A DNA stretch of 8,997 nucleotides, from the NCBI GenBank assembly GCA_016302405.1, contig JAEDNR010000078.1:1-8997 (forward strand). Reading direction: 5' to 3'. Of the stretch, positions 6,985 through 8,997 are shown piece by piece. This DNA is from Oscillospiraceae bacterium. Lineage in GTDB: Bacteria > Bacillota > Clostridia > Oscillospirales > Oscillospiraceae. A model generated the notes under the pieces. It had not been told where the DNA came from. It ran no database searches and saw nothing but the letters and a program-made list of their open reading frames with translations. Every line of letters begins with the position of its first letter. The first letter of the stretch is position 1. The position numbers and the translations under genes were made by a program.

Positions 6985-8253
6985 TCAGCTCTCCTTCACA
7001 ACATACTCCCGGAGCCGTCCGTACAAAATATCGTCCAGCACCGCATCAATGGAAATGCCTTCCGGGGTATAGTCCACACGGCTGACCTGGGCATTGTCGT
7101 GGAGAACCTCCACCTGGCCGCCCAGGCTGTAGGGCAGCAGCAGCGTCACGGCGTGACGGGCCTTGTCCAGGCCATTTTCAATGGCTTTCAGCAGCTCGTC
7201 CATTCCCTGCCCCCGAGCCGCGGAGACGGTAACATTTCCCTCCCCCGTGGGAATGTCCTCCCGGGATACCAGATCCGCCTTGTTATAGCAGCGCAGAACG
7301 GGGGTACCGGGCTTTGCCAGCTGGGAAATCAGCTTATCCACCACGGCAATATGGGCATCCCGCTCCGGATCGGCAGAATCGATCACATGAATCAGAAGGT
7401 CAGCGTATTCCAGTTCCTCCAGTGTGGCACGGAAAGCGTCCACAAGGTGATGAGGCAGCTTGGCAATAAAGCCAACAGTATCGGAAAGCACCACTTCCAG
7501 GTTGTCCGAGACTTTCAGCAGCCGCGAGGTGGTGTCCAGGGTATCAAACAGGCGGTTGTTTGCCGGGATACCCGCGCCGGTCAGCTGGTTTAACAGGGTG
7601 GATTTTCCCGCGTTGGTATAGCCCACCAGAGCAACCACCGGGACGGCATTCTTCTTCCGCCGCTCCCGCTGGACGCCCCGGACCCTGCGCACCTGCTCCA
7701 GCTCCTCTTCCAGCCGCCGGATCCGCTCCCGGATGTGGCGGCGGTCCGTTTCCAGCTGGGTCTCTCCGGGGCCCCGGGTGCCGATGCCGCCGCCCTGACG
7801 GCTGAGGCTGGCGCCCATACCGGAGAGCCGGGGCAGCAGATACTGGTACTGGGCCAGCTCCACCTGAAGACGGCCTTCCTTGGTTCTGGCCCGCTGGGCA
7901 AAAATATCCAGAATCAGAGCGCTGCGGTCCAGAACCGTAACCCCTATCAATTCCTCCAGTGCCCGGATATTTCCCGGGGAAAGGGTGTTGTCAAAAATCA
8001 CCATGGTGCTGTCTGTTGCTTCCGCCAGCATCCGCACCTCCTGGGCCTTTCCCGCACCGATAAAGCTGTGGGAATCCGGCGCATGGCGGTTCTGCAGAAT
8101 TTTTGCGGTGCAGAAGCCCCCGGCAGTCTGCAAAAGGGCGTCCAGTTCCTCCAGGGTCTGCTCGGTGGCGGTTTCTTCCTGGGTAAAGCAATCCGCGTTC
8201 AGGCCCACGAGAATTGCCCGTTCCTGAACCGCTTCCTTAAAATTTGATTCCAT
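6985..8253 (-). CDS. hflX: GTPase HflX, ribosome-splitting factor
   Basis: HflX binds stalled or inactive 70S ribosomes and splits them with GTP, which helps recovery from heat and some ribosome-targeting antibiotics. The 422-aa product shows the N-terminal HflX domain and the glycine-rich GGGIGTRGPGETQLE signature (154-168). A coiled helical stretch (about 170-202) precedes the GTPase domain with G1 GYTNAGKS (211-218), G3 DTVG (258-261), G4 NKAD (324-327) and G5 SAA (344-346). I chose the ATG at 8251-8253 because GGAGG lies 5 bases upstream; a GTG ten codons earlier has no ribosome binding site. The gene follows the rpmE terminator by 134 bases, so it probably has its own promoter. I see only a weak -10-like TATATT (8302-8307) without a convincing -35. 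Confidence 0.97.
   Translation of the reverse strand: MESNFKEAVQERAILVGLNADCFTQEETATEQTLEELDALLQTAGGFCTAKILQNRHAPDSHSFIGAGKAQEVRMLAEATDSTMVIFDNTLSPGNIRALEELIGVTVLDRSALILDIFAQRARTKEGRLQVELAQYQYLLPRLSGMGASLSRQGGGIGTRGPGETQLETDRRHIRERIRRLEEELEQVRRVRGVQRERRKKNAVPVVALVGYTNAGKSTLLNQLTGAGIPANNRLFDTLDTTSRLLKVSDNLEVVLSDTVGFIAKLPHHLVDAFRATLEELEYADLLIHVIDSADPERDAHIAVVDKLISQLAKPGTPVLRCYNKADLVSREDIPTGEGNVTVSAARGQGMDELLKAIENGLDKARHAVTLLLPYSLGGQVEVLHDNAQVSRVDYTPEGISIDAVLDDILYGRLREYVVKES
6991..6996 (-). promoter_or_regulatory. Ribosome binding site of the TTG-started yigZ gene
   Basis: AAGGAG within the last hflX codons lies 10 bases before the TTG at 6978-6980. It supports use of this weak start codon and coupling to hflX translation. 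Confidence 0.7.
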
Positions 8254-8258
8254 AATTA

Positions 8259-8263
8259 CCTCC
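8259..8263 (-). promoter_or_regulatory. Ribosome binding site of hflX
   Basis: GGAGG within CGGAGGTAATT lies 5 bases before the ATG at 8251-8253 and decides the hflX start against the upstream GTG at 8281-8283. Confidence 0.8.
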
Positions 8264-8328
8264 GATTCAATAATGTGATCCACAGGGTGCGGAGGCTAGT
8301 AAATATACACAAAACGAAAGCGTGCCGG

Positions 8329-8369
8329 ATCCCGCAGCCCATATTGCGTCAGGCTGGGGAAGACGGGAT
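8329..8369 (-). other. Possible structured leader of hflX
   Basis: In the 134-base gap before hflX, the minus strand can fold into a stem. ATCCCG (8364-8369) pairs with CGGGAT (8329-8334), and CAGCC (8352-8356) pairs with GGCTG (8335-8339). A 7-base one-sided bulge and a 12-base loop complete it. No U-run follows, so this is not a simple terminator. It may be a regulatory leader element or a chance fold. Confidence 0.3.
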
Positions 8370-8387
8370 GATTTCGTCAGATACATT

Positions 8388-8423
8388 AAAAAAAGTCCGC
8401 ACCACGGCTGCCGTAGTGCGGAC
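8388..8423 (-). terminator. Rho-independent terminator of rpmE
   Basis: Seven bases after the rpmE stop, the minus strand has a 13-bp stem (GTCCGCACTACGG / CCGTGGTGCGGAC) with a 3-base loop, followed by seven U. One pair is G-U on this strand but would be a C-A mismatch on the other, which fits termination of leftward transcripts. Confidence 0.95.
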
Positions 8424-8430
8424 GAAGGGC

Positions 8431-8631
8431 TTACTTCAGGCCAAAGCGCTTGTTGAACCGGTCAACCCGTCCACCAGTGTCAACCAGCTTTTGCTTGCCG
8501 GTATAGAAGGGGTGGCACTTGGAGCAGATTTCAACACGAATGTCCTTCTTGGTGGAGCCAGTCGTAAAGACGTTGCCACACGCGCAGCGGATCGTGGTCT
8601 GTTCATACTTAGGGTGGATACCTTCCTTCAT
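8431..8631 (-). CDS. rpmE: 50S ribosomal protein L31 (zinc-binding type)
   Basis: L31 sits on the central protuberance of the large ribosomal subunit and helps bridge it to the small subunit. The 66-aa product begins MKEGIHPKYEQTT and has four zinc-ligand cysteines: C16, C18, C36 and C39 (CSKCHPFYTGKQK). The TGGRVDRFNKRFG tail (53-64) is also typical. This is the zinc form, not the zinc-free paralog. The ATG at 8629-8631 is preceded by AAAGAGGTG with about 7 bases spacing; a longer upstream reading frame would overlap the promoter and does not match the family. It has its own promoter and terminator, so it is probably monocistronic. Confidence 0.98.
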   Translation of the reverse strand: MKEGIHPKYEQTTIRCACGNVFTTGSTKKDIRVEICSKCHPFYTGKQKLVDTGGRVDRFNKRFGLK

Positions 8632-8694
8632 TTCGTTCACCTCTTTCTTATCCGTTAAAGGGCGCAATACCCCGGCTTTTTCATTCACCCGGAT

Positions 8695-8723
8695 ATGATA
8701 GCACATTAATCCCGGGAATGCAA
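8695..8723 (-). promoter_or_regulatory. Promoter of rpmE (extended -10)
   Basis: On the minus strand TTGCAT (8718-8723) is followed by 17 bases and TATCAT (8695-8700, 5/6 match to the -10). TGC just before the -10 gives the TGn extension, which can compensate for the poor -35. The spacer contains the palindrome TCCCGGGA. It lies 35 bases after the aminopeptidase stop; the first rpmE codon is 63 bases downstream of the -10. Confidence 0.7.
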
Positions 8724-8757
8724 GCATTATTTTCGGTTTTTTGAAAAATTCCGGTGA

Positions 8758-8997
8758 TTAAAACGCCCAGTTGCCGCCCCGGAAAATGGGAACGACCTTG
8801 CCGTCCTCGCAGATGCCGTCGATGTCCAGGCTGTCGCAGCCGATCATGAAATCCTCGTGGATCATGGAATCGTTGATGCCCAAGGCGCGGCACTCCTCCA
8901 GGGTCTTATTCTGGAAGTCCTGAATGGTATCGGCAAAGCCCATGCCCAGCGCCAGGTGGCAGGCGGCGTTCTCATCAAAGAGGGTATTGTAGAACAG
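8758..8997 (-). CDS. M29-family aminopeptidase, C-terminal fragment (5' part outside window)
   Basis: Only the last 79 codons are present. The fragment matches the C-terminus of M29 metallo-aminopeptidases (AmpS/PepS type), which remove N-terminal residues from peptides in the cytosol. Visible are FDENAACHLALG, with the metal-ligand histidine at fragment residue 14, and INDSMIHEDFMIG, with the H-x-D ligand pair at 47 and 49. The family ending VPIFRGGNWAF is also present. Seven residues after the first histidine, where characterised members have a catalytic tyrosine, the residue is phenylalanine (HLALGMGF). I cannot tell whether that is usual in clostridial members. The TAA is at 8758-8760. 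Only a weak AT hairpin follows, so termination before the rpmE promoter is uncertain. Confidence 0.9.
   Translation of the reverse strand: MFYNTLFDENAACHLALGMGFADTIQDFQNKTLEECRALGINDSMIHEDFMIGCDSLDIDGICEDGKVVPIFRGGNWAF

Noticed and set aside
8267..8386. A 39-codon frame on the minus strand between the rpmE terminator and hflX, beginning at the ATG at 8384-8386, considered as an hflX leader peptide.
   Set aside because: Its ATG directly follows the terminator U-run and has no ribosome binding site. An open frame of this length is not rare by chance and the sequence resembles no known protein.
8728..8757. Possible terminator after the aminopeptidase gene.
   Set aside because: The stem is mainly A-T with three G-C pairs at its base and no clean U-run after it, too weak to call.
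1..8997. CRISPR arrays, insertion sequences, tRNA or rRNA genes, phage or defence genes.
   Set aside because: No regularly spaced repeats, transposase motifs, terminal inverted repeats or RNA gene signatures were seen; the window is made of core housekeeping genes.

Overview
The window comes from a moderately GC-rich member of the Firmicutes, most likely a gut-type clostridium of the Oscillospiraceae or a relative. The grounds are the clustering of a dGTPase-like gene, dnaG and sigma-70 genes, an IspH gene next to cmk that seems to run on into another domain, purine-rich GGAGG ribosome binding sites, and protein sequences of clostridial type. Family placement is inference, since no search was possible. 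Every supported gene lies on the minus strand, so transcription runs from high to low coordinates. The genes are tightly packed and no stretch longer than about 140 bases lacks a gene.

In transcription order, the right end holds the last 79 codons of an M29 aminopeptidase. Next is rpmE (zinc-binding L31), with its own extended -10 promoter and a strong terminator. After a 134-base leader come hflX (ribosome-splitting GTPase) and a YigZ/IMPACT-family gene, separated by 4 bases. They are followed by a dGTPase-like HD hydrolase and dnaG (primase), then two sigma-70 family genes in tandem. dnaG and both sigma genes are joined by ATGA overlaps. The left end carries cmk (CMP kinase) and ispH (last step of the MEP isoprenoid pathway), also joined by an ATGA overlap. 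The ispH frame is still open at the window edge, beyond the usual IspH end, which suggests the IspH-ribosomal protein S1 fusion known in clostridia.

The set is core growth machinery: ribosome parts and rescue, nucleotide pools, replication priming and transcription initiation. It resembles the classical macromolecular synthesis operon (dnaG-rpoD).

The most unusual part is the place where one housekeeping sigma gene is expected. Here there are two sigma-like genes. The first (289 aa) lacks region 1.1 but keeps most promoter-reading residues, with one tryptophan of the melting dyad replaced by lysine. The second (344 aa) keeps a region 1.1/1.2-like start and the core-RNA-polymerase binding helix, but has lost the -10 and -35 recognition residues. 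This could be a divided or regulatory sigma pair. That function is inference from the sequence.
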